From: Stappia sp. TSB10P1A | GTDB taxonomy: Bacteria; Pseudomonadota; Alphaproteobacteria; Rhizobiales; Stappiaceae | Direction: 5' to 3' | Length of the DNA: 64,000 nt | Assembly (NCBI RefSeq): GCF_900185725.1 | Contig: NZ_FYAU01000029.1 | Span: 62,001 to 126,000 of the forward strand | Part shown: in pieces, positions 31,887-39,924 of the stretch | Numbering within the stretch: position 1 is the stretch's first letter | Layout of the letters: each line of letters begins with the position of its first letter | Notes under the pieces: model-generated | What the model was told of the DNA's origin: nothing | Database searches by the model: none | The model's input: only the letters and a program-made list of their open reading frames with translations | Program-made: the position numbers and the translations under genes

Positions 31887-33137
31887 ATGCGGGAAGACGG
31901 GATCCTCAAGGCAAGTGCTGCACAAGGCGCCGGCGGTCCGGACCTCGGCCTGTCGCCGGAGCGCGGAGAGCTCGCCCTGCCGGTCCTGACCCTGGACGAG
32001 GCAGCCTTCGACGCGAATGTCGAGGCGATGTTCGACTATGTCGCCAAGGCCGGCGTCTCCATCGCCCCGCATGCCAAGACGCCGATGTCCCCCGAACTGT
32101 CGCAGCGCCTGCTGGATCGCGGTGCCTGGGGGCTTTCCGTCGCCAACCTGCAGCAGGCACGCGTGTTCCTCGAGAGTGGCGCCCGCCGTCTGCTCGTCGC
32201 CAACCAGATCGGCGGCCTTCGCTCGGCCGAACGGTTCGCCGCGCTCCTGCAGCGCTTTCCCGACGCGACGCTCGTCTTCTTCGCTGACGCGCCCGAGAGC
32301 CTGGAGGCGGTCGATCATGTCGGCCGCACCGCCGGACGCACCGTGCCGGTGCTGGTGGAGGTCGGGGCGGGCCGTGCCGGTGCGCGCAGCCTCGACGCCG
32401 CCTGCGCCGTGATCGACGCCGCGTCCCGCCTGTCCCATGTCGAGCTTGCCGGCGTCGCCGCCTATGAGGGGGCTGCTGCAACCGCCGATCCGCAGGAAAC
32501 GATGAGGGCGATTTCCGCGCTTGATGCGCTGGTCGGCGAGGTGCATGCCCTGCTGCGCGCTGCCGCGCCGGGCCGTCCGCTGATCCTCAGCGCCGGCGGG
32601 TCCTCCTTCTTTGATCTCGTCGTCGGCGATCTCAAGCCGCTGGCGCGCCGGGACGGCAACACCGAACTGGTGCTGCGCAGCGGCGCGATCTTCTTTCACG
32701 ACCACGGGGTCTATGAGCGGGCGCTCGCCGCGATGGATGCGCGGGCCGGCTTTGCCGCGGTGACGGGCGTTGCTGCGCTCGACGCCTTCCGCCCGGCGCT
32801 GACCGTCTGGGCCGAGGTGCTGTCGCGGCCCGAGCCGGGGCTTGCGATCTGCGGCATGGGCATGCGCGACGTCTCCTATGACCAGGATCTGCCGGTACCG
32901 CTTGCGGCCTGGCGCGAGGGAGTGCAAACAGCAAGCCGCGATGCCCTGGGCAAGGTGGTGAAGCTCAACGACCAGCACGCCTTCCTGCGGCTGCCGGAAG
33001 GCAGCGATCTTGGCGTCGGCGACATCGTCGCCTTCGGCATCTCCCATCCCTGCACCTGCCTGGACCGCTGGCGGGTGATCCTCGGGCGCGGCACCGATGG
33101 CCGGATCGCCGCCGCCTATCCCACCCATTTCAGCTAG
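31887..33137 (+). CDS. Fold-III PLP enzyme (D-threonine aldolase / D-serine dehydratase family)
   Basis: This 416-residue protein has an alanine-racemase-like TIM barrel with the PLP lysine in SIAPHAKTPMSP near residue 58. The C-terminal D-serine-dehydratase-like domain has the metal-binding pair in NDQHAFLRL and SHPCTCLDRW. Relatives are D-threonine aldolase, eukaryotic-type D-serine dehydratase and D-threo-3-hydroxyaspartate dehydratase. The RidA gene in the same operon favours a dehydratase, because beta-elimination yields an enamine that RidA would hydrolyse (inference). It is the first gene of the LacI-controlled operon. Confidence 0.85.
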   Translation: MREDGILKASAAQGAGGPDLGLSPERGELALPVLTLDEAAFDANVEAMFDYVAKAGVSIAPHAKTPMSPELSQRLLDRGAWGLSVANLQQARVFLESGARRLLVANQIGGLRSAERFAALLQRFPDATLVFFADAPESLEAVDHVGRTAGRTVPVLVEVGAGRAGARSLDAACAVIDAASRLSHVELAGVAAYEGAAATADPQETMRAISALDALVGEVHALLRAAAPGRPLILSAGGSSFFDLVVGDLKPLARRDGNTELVLRSGAIFFHDHGVYERALAAMDARAGFAAVTGVAALDAFRPALTVWAEVLSRPEPGLAICGMGMRDVSYDQDLPVPLAAWREGVQTASRDALGKVVKLNDQHAFLRLPEGSDLGVGDIVAFGISHPCTCLDRWRVILGRGTDGRIAAAYPTHFS

Positions 33138-33152
33138 GACGCCGGAAGGCAC

Positions 33153-33821
33153 ATGCTCCAGCTCAATTTCAACCAGCTCTGGCGCTATCAGGACGAGTTC
33201 CTGCACGGCATGTCGCTGACCCTGCTGCTCACCCTCGTGGCGACGCTGGCGGGTCTGGCGATCGGTCTTGCCGGCGCCGCCGCCGCCGGCAGCCGCTTCG
33301 CCGCGCTGCGGCTGTTCGTGCGCAGCTATGTCGAGGTGATCCGCAACACGCCGGCGCTGATCCAGCTCTTCCTGATCTTCTTCGTGCTGCCCTATGCCGG
33401 CTTGCGGCTGCCACCGGTCTATGCCGCCGCCGCCGCGCTCTCCATCTACATGGGCGCTTATGCGTCGGAGATCATTCGCGGCGGTCTCGCCTCGATCCCG
33501 CGCAGCCAGATCGAGGCCGGGCAATGCCTCGGGCTGACCCGCTGGCAGGTGTTCCGCCATGTGATCCTGCCGCCGGCCCTGCGCAACATCTATCCCTCGA
33601 TCACCAGCCAGATCGTGCTGCTGCTGCTCGGAACCTCGCTGGCCTCGCAGGTCTCGGCGCCGGAACTGTTCCATGCCGCCGCCTTTGTCGAGAGCCGCAC
33701 CTTCCGCAGCTTCGAGGTCTATGCGGTCGTCTGCGCGATCTACTTCACCCTGGTCCTGGCATTCCGGCTGGCTTTCGCGGGCATCGGCCGGATCGCCTTC
33801 CGCTGGCCGACCGGTCGATAG
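33153..33821 (+). CDS. Amino-acid ABC transporter permease 1
   Basis: This 222-residue HisQ/M-family permease has hydrophobic segments at about 20-45, 60-90, 95-110, 150-170 and 190-215. Its EAA loop is YASEIIRGGLASIPRSQIEA with QCLGLTRWQ. It lies 15 bp after the PLP enzyme and 11 bp before its partner permease, in one operon. Confidence 0.9.
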   Translation: MLQLNFNQLWRYQDEFLHGMSLTLLLTLVATLAGLAIGLAGAAAAGSRFAALRLFVRSYVEVIRNTPALIQLFLIFFVLPYAGLRLPPVYAAAAALSIYMGAYASEIIRGGLASIPRSQIEAGQCLGLTRWQVFRHVILPPALRNIYPSITSQIVLLLLGTSLASQVSAPELFHAAAFVESRTFRSFEVYAVVCAIYFTLVLAFRLAFAGIGRIAFRWPTGR

Positions 33822-33832
33822 GAGGCGGGACG

Positions 33833-34483
33833 ATGCGCGGTTTCACGATTTCCGACGTCCTCACCATGCTGGCCGCCGTGCAGTGGACGGCGACGCTGGT
33901 GGTCCTTGCGCTGGCCTTCGGCGCGCCGCTGGCCCTGCTGCTCGCCCGCATGTGCACCGGGCGCAGCCGCCTCGCGCGGCTCCTCGCCACCGGCATCCTG
34001 CAACTCGTGCAGGGCGTGCCAGTGCTCGGCCTGCTGATGTTCTTCTATTTCGGCATGCCGGTCTTCCTCGGCATCAAGGTTCCGGCGCTGGTCTCGGTCG
34101 GCGCGGCCTTCACCATCTTCACCGCCGCCTTTCTCGGCGAGATCTGGCGCGGCGGCATTCAGGCGGTGCATGTCGCACAAGGCGAGGCGGCGGCCTGTCT
34201 CGGCCTGACCCGCTGGCAGACCTTCCGCCATGTGATCGCGCCGCAGGCGTTCCGCATCGCGCTGCCGGCGACGGTCGGCTTCCTGGTGCAGCTCATCAAG
34301 AACACGTCGCTCGCCTCGGTGGTCGGCTTCGTCGAGCTGGCCCGTGCCGGGCAGCTCGCCAGCGCGGCGACGTTCCAGCCGCTTCTTTCCTATGCCTGCG
34401 TGGCGGCGATCTATTTCGCCCTGTGCTTCCCGCTCACGCTCTGGTCCCGTTCCCTGGAGGACAAGCTCAATGGCGCTCGTTGA
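33833..34483 (+). CDS. Amino-acid ABC transporter permease 2
   Basis: This 216-residue permease partners the preceding gene. The EAA loop is FLGEIWRGGIQAVHVAQGEA with ACLGLTRWQ. The start at 33833 follows a consensus GGAGG. Its stop overlaps the start of the ATPase gene by 14 bp. Confidence 0.9.
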   Translation: MRGFTISDVLTMLAAVQWTATLVVLALAFGAPLALLLARMCTGRSRLARLLATGILQLVQGVPVLGLLMFFYFGMPVFLGIKVPALVSVGAAFTIFTAAFLGEIWRGGIQAVHVAQGEAAACLGLTRWQTFRHVIAPQAFRIALPATVGFLVQLIKNTSLASVVGFVELARAGQLASAATFQPLLSYACVAAIYFALCFPLTLWSRSLEDKLNGAR

Positions 34484-35201
34484 GATCCGCAACGTCCACA
34501 AGTCCTTCGGCGAGGTGGAGGTCCTGCGCGGCATCGATCTTGCCGTCGAGAAGGGCGAGATCGTCACCATCATCGGCCGCAGCGGCTCCGGCAAGTCGAC
34601 GCTGCTGCGTTGCATCAACGGCCTGGAGCAGATCAACGGTGGCGAGATCCTCGTCGCCGGCGAGCGCGTCCATTCCCGCTCCACCGACCTGCGCAAGCTG
34701 CGCGAGCATGTCGGCATCGTCTTCCAGCAGTTCAACCTGTTTCCGCACATGACGGTGGCGCGCAACATCACCCTGGCACCGGTGCTGACCGGCAGGGTCG
34801 CCAAGGGCGATGCGGCGCGCGAGCTGGCGCTCAAGGTTCTCGCCCAGGTCGGGCTGGAGGAGAAGATCGACGCCTATCCCGGCCAGCTTTCCGGCGGCCA
34901 GCAGCAGCGCGTGGCGATCGCCCGGTGCCTGGCCATGTCGCCCTACCTGATGCTGTTCGACGAGGTCACCTCGGCGCTCGACCCGGAATTGGTCGGCGAA
35001 GTGCTGAAGGTCATGGAGGACCTCGCCACCCAGGGCATGACGATGATCCTCGTCACCCACGAGATGAACTTCGCGCGCAACGTCGCCTCGAAGCTCGTCT
35101 TCATGCATGCGGGCATGGTCCATGAAGAAGGCCGGCCCGCCGATCTTTTCGCCAATCCCGCAACGCCGGAGTTGGCGAATTTCATAAGCTCGGTCCGCTG
35201 A
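34470..35201 (+). CDS. Amino-acid ABC transporter ATP-binding subunit
   Basis: This 243-residue GlnQ-type ATPase has Walker A GRSGSGKST, the signature LSGGQQQRVAIARCLA, Walker B LMLFDEVTSALD and switch VTHEMNFARN. The D-loop proline usual in DEPTSALD is valine here, a known variant. It begins within the end of permease 2, which indicates translational coupling. Confidence 0.93.
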   Translation: MALVEIRNVHKSFGEVEVLRGIDLAVEKGEIVTIIGRSGSGKSTLLRCINGLEQINGGEILVAGERVHSRSTDLRKLREHVGIVFQQFNLFPHMTVARNITLAPVLTGRVAKGDAARELALKVLAQVGLEEKIDAYPGQLSGGQQQRVAIARCLAMSPYLMLFDEVTSALDPELVGEVLKVMEDLATQGMTMILVTHEMNFARNVASKLVFMHAGMVHEEGRPADLFANPATPELANFISSVR

Positions 35202-35235
35202 CGGCCGGCTTCTTCCAAAGGAAAGGGGAACCCCC

Positions 35236-36015
35236 ATGAACTTCTTCAGGACGGCTCTCGCGGCAGCAGCCATCGCTGCCGTCTCGCTCACCTCCGGCTC
35301 GGCCTTCGCCGACAAGCTGCAGGACATTCTCAATGCCGGCAAGGTGCGCATCGGCGTGCTTGCGGATTCCGCCCCCTGGGGCTTCCGTGACGGCGAGGGC
35401 AAGCTCACTGGCTTCGACGTGGAACTCGCCGCCCTCGTTGCCGCCGATCTCGGCGTCAATCTGGAGATCGTCGAGGTGACCGGCGCGGCCCGCCTGCCGA
35501 GCCTGCTCTCCGACCAGATCGACGTGCTCGTCGCGGCCGCTGGCGCCACCCCTGAGCGCGCGCAGCAGGTCATGTTCACCTCGCCCTATGTCGCGGTCCA
35601 GCTTGGCGTCTACGGCAAGGCCGGCACGCCCGCCTATTCCAGCCCGGAAGAGCTTGCCGGCAAGTCGATTGCCGTTGCCCGCGGCACCACGCTCGACGTC
35701 TGGCTGACTGACAACGCGACGGGCGCCAATCTCGTGCGTTTCGAGGATGCGGCCAGCGCGCTCGCCGCCTTCTTCGCCGGCCAGACCGAATACTTCGCCG
35801 AGAACAGCGCCATCGCGCTCAACGCCTCCGGCTCTGCCGACGTGGAGCTGAAGTTCCTGATCCGCCAGTCGCCGGCCCACGCCGCCGTTCGCCACGGCGA
35901 GCACAACCTGCTGCAGTGGCTGAACACGGACCTGTTCTTCAACCGCATGAACGGCAAGCTCGAGGCGCTGCAGGTCAAGTGGTTCAAGGAAGCGACGCCG
36001 CTTCCCAACATGTGA
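35236..36015 (+). CDS. Amino-acid ABC transporter, periplasmic binding protein
   Basis: This 259-residue family-3 binding protein has a signal peptide of about 25 residues ending SGSAFA. The mature part starts DKLQDILNAGKVRIGV and continues GFDVELAALVAADLG and LPSLLSDQIDVLVAA. It probably delivers the amino-acid-like substrate degraded by the PLP enzyme, RidA and deacylase of the same operon. A consensus-like AAAGGGGA precedes the start. Confidence 0.92.
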   Translation: MNFFRTALAAAAIAAVSLTSGSAFADKLQDILNAGKVRIGVLADSAPWGFRDGEGKLTGFDVELAALVAADLGVNLEIVEVTGAARLPSLLSDQIDVLVAAAGATPERAQQVMFTSPYVAVQLGVYGKAGTPAYSSPEELAGKSIAVARGTTLDVWLTDNATGANLVRFEDAASALAAFFAGQTEYFAENSAIALNASGSADVELKFLIRQSPAHAAVRHGEHNLLQWLNTDLFFNRMNGKLEALQVKWFKEATPLPNM

Positions 36016-36021
36016 GTTCCT

Positions 36022-36071
36022 CCCGGACGGGCGGGATCGCGTTCCCTGTGGCGTGGTCTCGTCCGTCCGGG
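36022..36071 (+). other. Intercistronic stem-loop after the binding-protein gene
   Basis: CCCGGACGG (36022-36030) and CCGTCCGGG (36063-36071) are perfectly complementary with a 32-nt loop, filling the gap between the binding-protein stop and the RidA gene. There is no T run. It is probably an mRNA-stabilising or processing structure. Confidence 0.5.
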
Positions 36072-36106
36072 CGTTCCAGTATTTCGACAGTCACGGAGTA
36101 AAGTCG

Positions 36107-36451
36107 ATGATCACGCGTTTCCAGGTCGGCCCGCGCATGTCCCAGGCCGTCGTCTCGGGCGGCCATGTCCACATTGCCGGCCAGGTGGCCGACAACCGCA
36201 AGGGCAGCCTTCAGGAGCAGACCCGCGAGGTCCTGGCCAAGATCGATGCGCTTTTGGCTGAGGCCGGCAGCGACCGCTCGCGCCTCGTCGCGGTGACCGT
36301 CCTGCTGCCGCATATCATCGACTTCGACGCGATGAACGCCGTATACGACGCCTGGATCGATCCGGCCAACCCGCCGGCGCGGGCCTGCTACGAGGCGCGC
36401 CTCGCCGATCCGGACCTGCGCGTCGAGATGACCGCGATCGCCGCCCTCTGA
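36107..36451 (+). CDS. RidA-family (YjgF) protein
   Basis: This 114-residue RidA/Rid family protein shows SGGHVHIAGQVADN near the N-terminus, LLAEAGSDRSRLVAVTVLLP, and PARACYEARLADPDLRVEM, which carries the arginine expected for the substrate carboxylate. It lies in the RutC/Rid superfamily and may be one of the non-archetypal Rid groups. RidA proteins hydrolyse reactive enamines/imines made by PLP enzymes, which fits the PLP gene at the head of this operon. The ATG at 36107 follows GGAGTAAAG. Confidence 0.88.
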   Translation: MITRFQVGPRMSQAVVSGGHVHIAGQVADNRKGSLQEQTREVLAKIDALLAEAGSDRSRLVAVTVLLPHIIDFDAMNAVYDAWIDPANPPARACYEARLADPDLRVEMTAIAAL

Positions 36452-36476
36452 TCCTCCCCTCCCAGGCCGGGCGACC

Positions 36477-37499
36477 ATGCACACTGGCGTTTTCCACGAT
36501 CTCGACCTGACGGCACAGGGCCGGCGGCTTGCCCGCCTGTCCGTGCCGTTCTCGATCGACCGCTCGCCCTATTTCCAGGCGAAGATCCCCGTCGTTCGCC
36601 TGCGCAACGGCGAGGGACCGCGCATCCTGCTGATGGCCGGCAACCACGGCGACGAATACGAGGGCGAGATCCTGCTGGCGCGGCTGGCGCGCGAACTGAC
36701 GCCCGAGCGGATGCGCGGCGAGGTCACCATCATCCCCTTCGCCAATGCGCCTGCTGTCATGGCGGCGCGGCGGCGCTCGCCGCTCGACGAGGGCAATCTC
36801 AACCGCGCCTTCCCCGGCGATCCGCTCGGCACACCGACGGCCCGCATCGCGCATTTTCTCGAGCACGAACTGTTCCCCGTCCATGACGTGGTCTTCGATC
36901 TGCACTCAGGCGGCACCTCGATGGAGCACCTGCATTGCGCGCTGATCGAGCGCCAGGGCCCGCCGGAGCGCTTCGCCGCCGCCCTGCGGCTGATGCGGGC
37001 GACCGGGCTCCCCTACGGCTTCGTCGCGGAGAACGGTGCGGCGGCACCGACTTCCATGGCGGCGGCCGCGCGGGCCGGGGCCATCGGCCTCAGCGGCGAG
37101 TTCGGCGGCGGCGGCACGGTGACGGCCGAGTCCATGCAGGCGACGGCCTGCGCCATCGACAACGTCTTGATCGAGCTGGGCGTCATCGATGCTCCCCTGC
37201 TGTCCCGTAAGCCCTTGTCGCGCAAGGAAATGACCGTGCTGGCCCTTGAAAGCCACGCACAGGCGATCTATGCGGTTCGGCGGGGCTGGTTCGAGCCGGC
37301 GGTGGCGCTGGGCGACAGGGTCGAGGCCGGCGATCTCGCCGGCTGGTATCACGATTTCGAACGGCTCGACCTGCCGGAGGAGGAGCTGCGCTTCGCTCGG
37401 GCGGGCATCGTGCTGTCGCGGCGGTTGCATTGCGACAGCCAGGCCGGCGATTGTCTCATGCAGGCGGCGCGTCCCCTGCGGGAGGACGAAATGGCCTGA
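36477..37499 (+). CDS. Succinylglutamate desuccinylase / aspartoacylase-family deacylase
   Basis: A 340-residue M14-like zinc enzyme. Zinc ligands are visible in AGNHGDEYEGE (His, Glu) and FDLHSGG (His). NLNRAFPG is the substrate-binding arginine motif. Relatives remove acyl groups from amino acids, for example succinylglutamate, N-acetylaspartate and N-acetyl-diaminobutyrate (DoeB type). In this operon it suggests that the imported compound is an N-acylated amino acid, or that acylated intermediates occur. It starts 25 bp after the RidA gene. Confidence 0.85.
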   Translation: MHTGVFHDLDLTAQGRRLARLSVPFSIDRSPYFQAKIPVVRLRNGEGPRILLMAGNHGDEYEGEILLARLARELTPERMRGEVTIIPFANAPAVMAARRRSPLDEGNLNRAFPGDPLGTPTARIAHFLEHELFPVHDVVFDLHSGGTSMEHLHCALIERQGPPERFAAALRLMRATGLPYGFVAENGAAAPTSMAAAARAGAIGLSGEFGGGGTVTAESMQATACAIDNVLIELGVIDAPLLSRKPLSRKEMTVLALESHAQAIYAVRRGWFEPAVALGDRVEAGDLAGWYHDFERLDLPEEELRFARAGIVLSRRLHCDSQAGDCLMQAARPLREDEMA

Positions 37500-37521
37500 C
37501 GGCGCGGGAGAACGGGGCAGC

Positions 37522-38607
37522 ATGGCGAAAGCGACCGATCTGACGGCACATACCCATGATGCCGTGCTGCGCCTTGCACCCGACAGGCCGGAGGGAGCTG
37601 CCGCCCGCCCGGCCCGCCCGCCGCGCATCGAGGATGTCGCCCGGCAGGCCGGCGTCTCGCCGATCACCGTGTCCCGCGCCCTGCGCACGCCCGATATGGT
37701 CTCGCCGAAGACCCGCGACCGCATCCTGCAGGTGGTGGAGGCGACCGGCTACTGGTCCAATCCGCATGCCTCGGCCCTGCGCTCGGGCCGCTCCAGCATC
37801 GTCGCGGCCTTCGTGTCCAACCTGCTCAGCCAGCAATACAGCCAAGCAGTGCGCGCCTGCGCCCGGGTGGTGGAGCAGCACGGCTACCAGTTGATGGTCG
37901 GCCAGACCTCCTATTCCTATTCGCGCGAACTGAGCGCCATCCAGTCGCTGCGCTCGCTGCGGCCTGCCGCGGTCTTCTTCACCGGTGTTATCGAGCTGGA
38001 GGAAAACCGCGGCCTGCTGCGCGAACTCGACATTCCGATCGTCGAGAGCTGGGCCTACCCGCCCGATCCGCTCGACATGCTGGTCGGTTTCTCCAACACC
38101 GATGCCGGCCGGCTGGCGGCAAGCCACCTGGTCGAACGCGGCTATCGGCGGCTTGCCTTCATGGGCCGCAGCGGCGGCCGCGGCGCCCTGCGCCTTTCCG
38201 GCTTTGCCGAGCGGGCGGCGGAGCTGGGGGCGGAGATCGTCGAGACGATCCGGGTGGAACAGGTCGACAGCGTCATTGACGGGCGCCAGGCCTACCGCAG
38301 CCTGGTGGAGGGCGGGCGTGGCTTCGATGCGATCTTCTGCGCCAACGACCTGCTCGGCCTCGGCACGCTGTTGGAGGCGCGCCAGCAGGGACGGCGCATC
38401 CCCGACGATCTCGCTCTGCTGACCTTCGGCGACAACGACCTGGCCGGTGAGCTGTCGCCGCGCCTGTCGACCATCTCCTTCGACAGCCATGCCATGGGCA
38501 CCCATGCGGGCGAGATGATCGTCGACCGGCTGGACCCGCGCAGCGAGGGGAGGCTGCCGTCCAGCCTGTGCCTCGATCTGGAGCTGATCCCCGGCGAGAC
38601 GACCTGA
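37522..38607 (+). CDS. LacI-family transcriptional regulator
   Basis: This 361-residue LacI/GalR protein has a helix-turn-helix and hinge after an unusual 37-residue N-terminal extension: RIEDVARQAGVSPITVSRAL at about residues 37-56, then RDRILQVVEATGY and the SALRSGRSS hinge. The sugar-binding-protein-like core follows, with GFSNTDAGRLAASHL and FDAIFCANDLLGLG. It resembles the gluconate-type GntR(LacI) subgroup. It is the last gene of the operon and the clear candidate to bind the twin TGACAACGTTGTCA sites upstream of the first gene. Confidence 0.92.
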   Translation: MAKATDLTAHTHDAVLRLAPDRPEGAAARPARPPRIEDVARQAGVSPITVSRALRTPDMVSPKTRDRILQVVEATGYWSNPHASALRSGRSSIVAAFVSNLLSQQYSQAVRACARVVEQHGYQLMVGQTSYSYSRELSAIQSLRSLRPAAVFFTGVIELEENRGLLRELDIPIVESWAYPPDPLDMLVGFSNTDAGRLAASHLVERGYRRLAFMGRSGGRGALRLSGFAERAAELGAEIVETIRVEQVDSVIDGRQAYRSLVEGGRGFDAIFCANDLLGLGTLLEARQQGRRIPDDLALLTFGDNDLAGELSPRLSTISFDSHAMGTHAGEMIVDRLDPRSEGRLPSSLCLDLELIPGETT

Positions 38608-38610
38608 GGT

Positions 38611-39924
38611 TCAGCCGATCAGAGTGCCGTCGCGCAGGCGTACGAAATAGTCGTCCTTGCCGATCTGGCCGCCCTTGAGGATCAGCTCGACACCCGGCTC
38701 CCCGTCGGCGCCATGGGCGTTGCAGACCGGCGAACCGGGGCTGTCGGGAATCGGATGGCGCAGGGTCAGGGCGTGAATGTCGAGCGCGCCGAGCGCGTGG
38801 CTCGACGTGTCGCCGCCGGCCACCGCCACGCGGGCAAGCCCGTGACGCACGAGCAGCGCGGCGAGCAGCCGGCCGAGCGCCTCGCCCACCGCATCGTCGC
38901 CTCCCTGGTCGTGACCGGCCGCCACCACGCTGGTCTGGCCGAGGGCGGTATAGACAAGCGGACTGCCGCCGGAGGAGAGCACGCCCTCAGCGCGGGCCAG
39001 CACCGTCTCGAACGCCGCCTCTCGACCCTCACCGGAGGCGAGCGCCGCATAGTCGATCTCGATGCCGGTAAAACCGGCATCGAGCGCGGTACGGATCTGC
39101 CGTTCGGTCGTCGGCGAGCAACTGCCCGAGACGATCGCCATCCGCTCCTGCCGCGTCAGCGGCTCGAACCGCGCAGGACGTACCCCCGTCTCGCTCTGCC
39201 GCCATGCCTCGAGCAAGGCATACTCGATGCCCGACGAGCCGAAGACCAGCGGGCCGTTCTGCCGGCCGGCGTCCTCGAGATAGGCGCCGGCGGCCACCTG
39301 GGAGGCCTTGTCGAAGACATCAAGGAGGACGATGCGGGCCTCGTCCGGCGGCACCTGTCCCAGCGCCGGATCGGTCGGGCCGACCAGGGTGGAGGGCAGG
39401 GAGGTCTGGGCGGCGAGATGCAGCAACAGGTCGGCCTCGCCCATCGGCGTAGCCGGATGGTGCGCCATCACCGGGTGCCGGTCGATGCGGTGCAGCGTGT
39501 CGCGCCAGGCGGCGAAGAGATGGCCGGAGAACGTGTAGCGCCGCAATTGCGGCGCGCCGACGACGAGCGCCAGCCGGTGCTGGCCGAAGGCGGCAAGGCC
39601 GATCTCCATCGCCCGGCCGATGGAGCCGCGATGAGGGGCGCTGTCGAAGGTCGAGCAGACTTTGTAATGGCAAAAGCGTGCGCCGAGCGACTTCAGCCAG
39701 GCAAACACCTGCGGCAGTTCCGCGTCCATCCAGTCGGGCGATCGGCTGCGGCTGGTGCCGGCAAGCCCCACTGCCCGGCAGCCGGCAAAGCGCGCCAGCA
39801 GGGCATCGTCCGGCCTGCGGGTGAACAGCACCGTTTCGATCCCGTTGGAGGTCAGCGCCTCCATCACGTCGGTCGAGCCGGTAAAGTCGTCGCCGTAATA
39901 GGAGAGCAGCAGGTCGCCGGCCAT
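38611..39924 (-). CDS. oiaK: DUF1537 four-carbon/acid-sugar kinase, probable 3-oxo-isoapionate kinase
   Basis: This 437-residue DUF1537 kinase has the N-terminal domain motif YYGDDFTGSTDVMEAL and KVCSTFDSAPHRGSIG, and the C-terminal nucleotide-binding motif VAGGDTSSHAL. DUF1537 enzymes phosphorylate oxo-tetronates, erythronate/threonate and 3-oxo-isoapionate. The partner here is a RuBisCO-like protein and the divergent gene is an ApnO homologue, the context known for OiaK of D-apionate degradation. The start at 39924 overlaps the RuBisCO-like stop (TGATG), so the two are translationally coupled. The role is assigned from context, with a second DUF1537 gene at 52439 taking the tetronate role. 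Confidence 0.78.
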   Translation of the reverse strand: MAGDLLLSYYGDDFTGSTDVMEALTSNGIETVLFTRRPDDALLARFAGCRAVGLAGTSRSRSPDWMDAELPQVFAWLKSLGARFCHYKVCSTFDSAPHRGSIGRAMEIGLAAFGQHRLALVVGAPQLRRYTFSGHLFAAWRDTLHRIDRHPVMAHHPATPMGEADLLLHLAAQTSLPSTLVGPTDPALGQVPPDEARIVLLDVFDKASQVAAGAYLEDAGRQNGPLVFGSSGIEYALLEAWRQSETGVRPARFEPLTRQERMAIVSGSCSPTTERQIRTALDAGFTGIEIDYAALASGEGREAAFETVLARAEGVLSSGGSPLVYTALGQTSVVAAGHDQGGDDAVGEALGRLLAALLVRHGLARVAVAGGDTSSHALGALDIHALTLRHPIPDSPGSPVCNAHGADGEPGVELILKGGQIGKDDYFVRLRDGTLIG

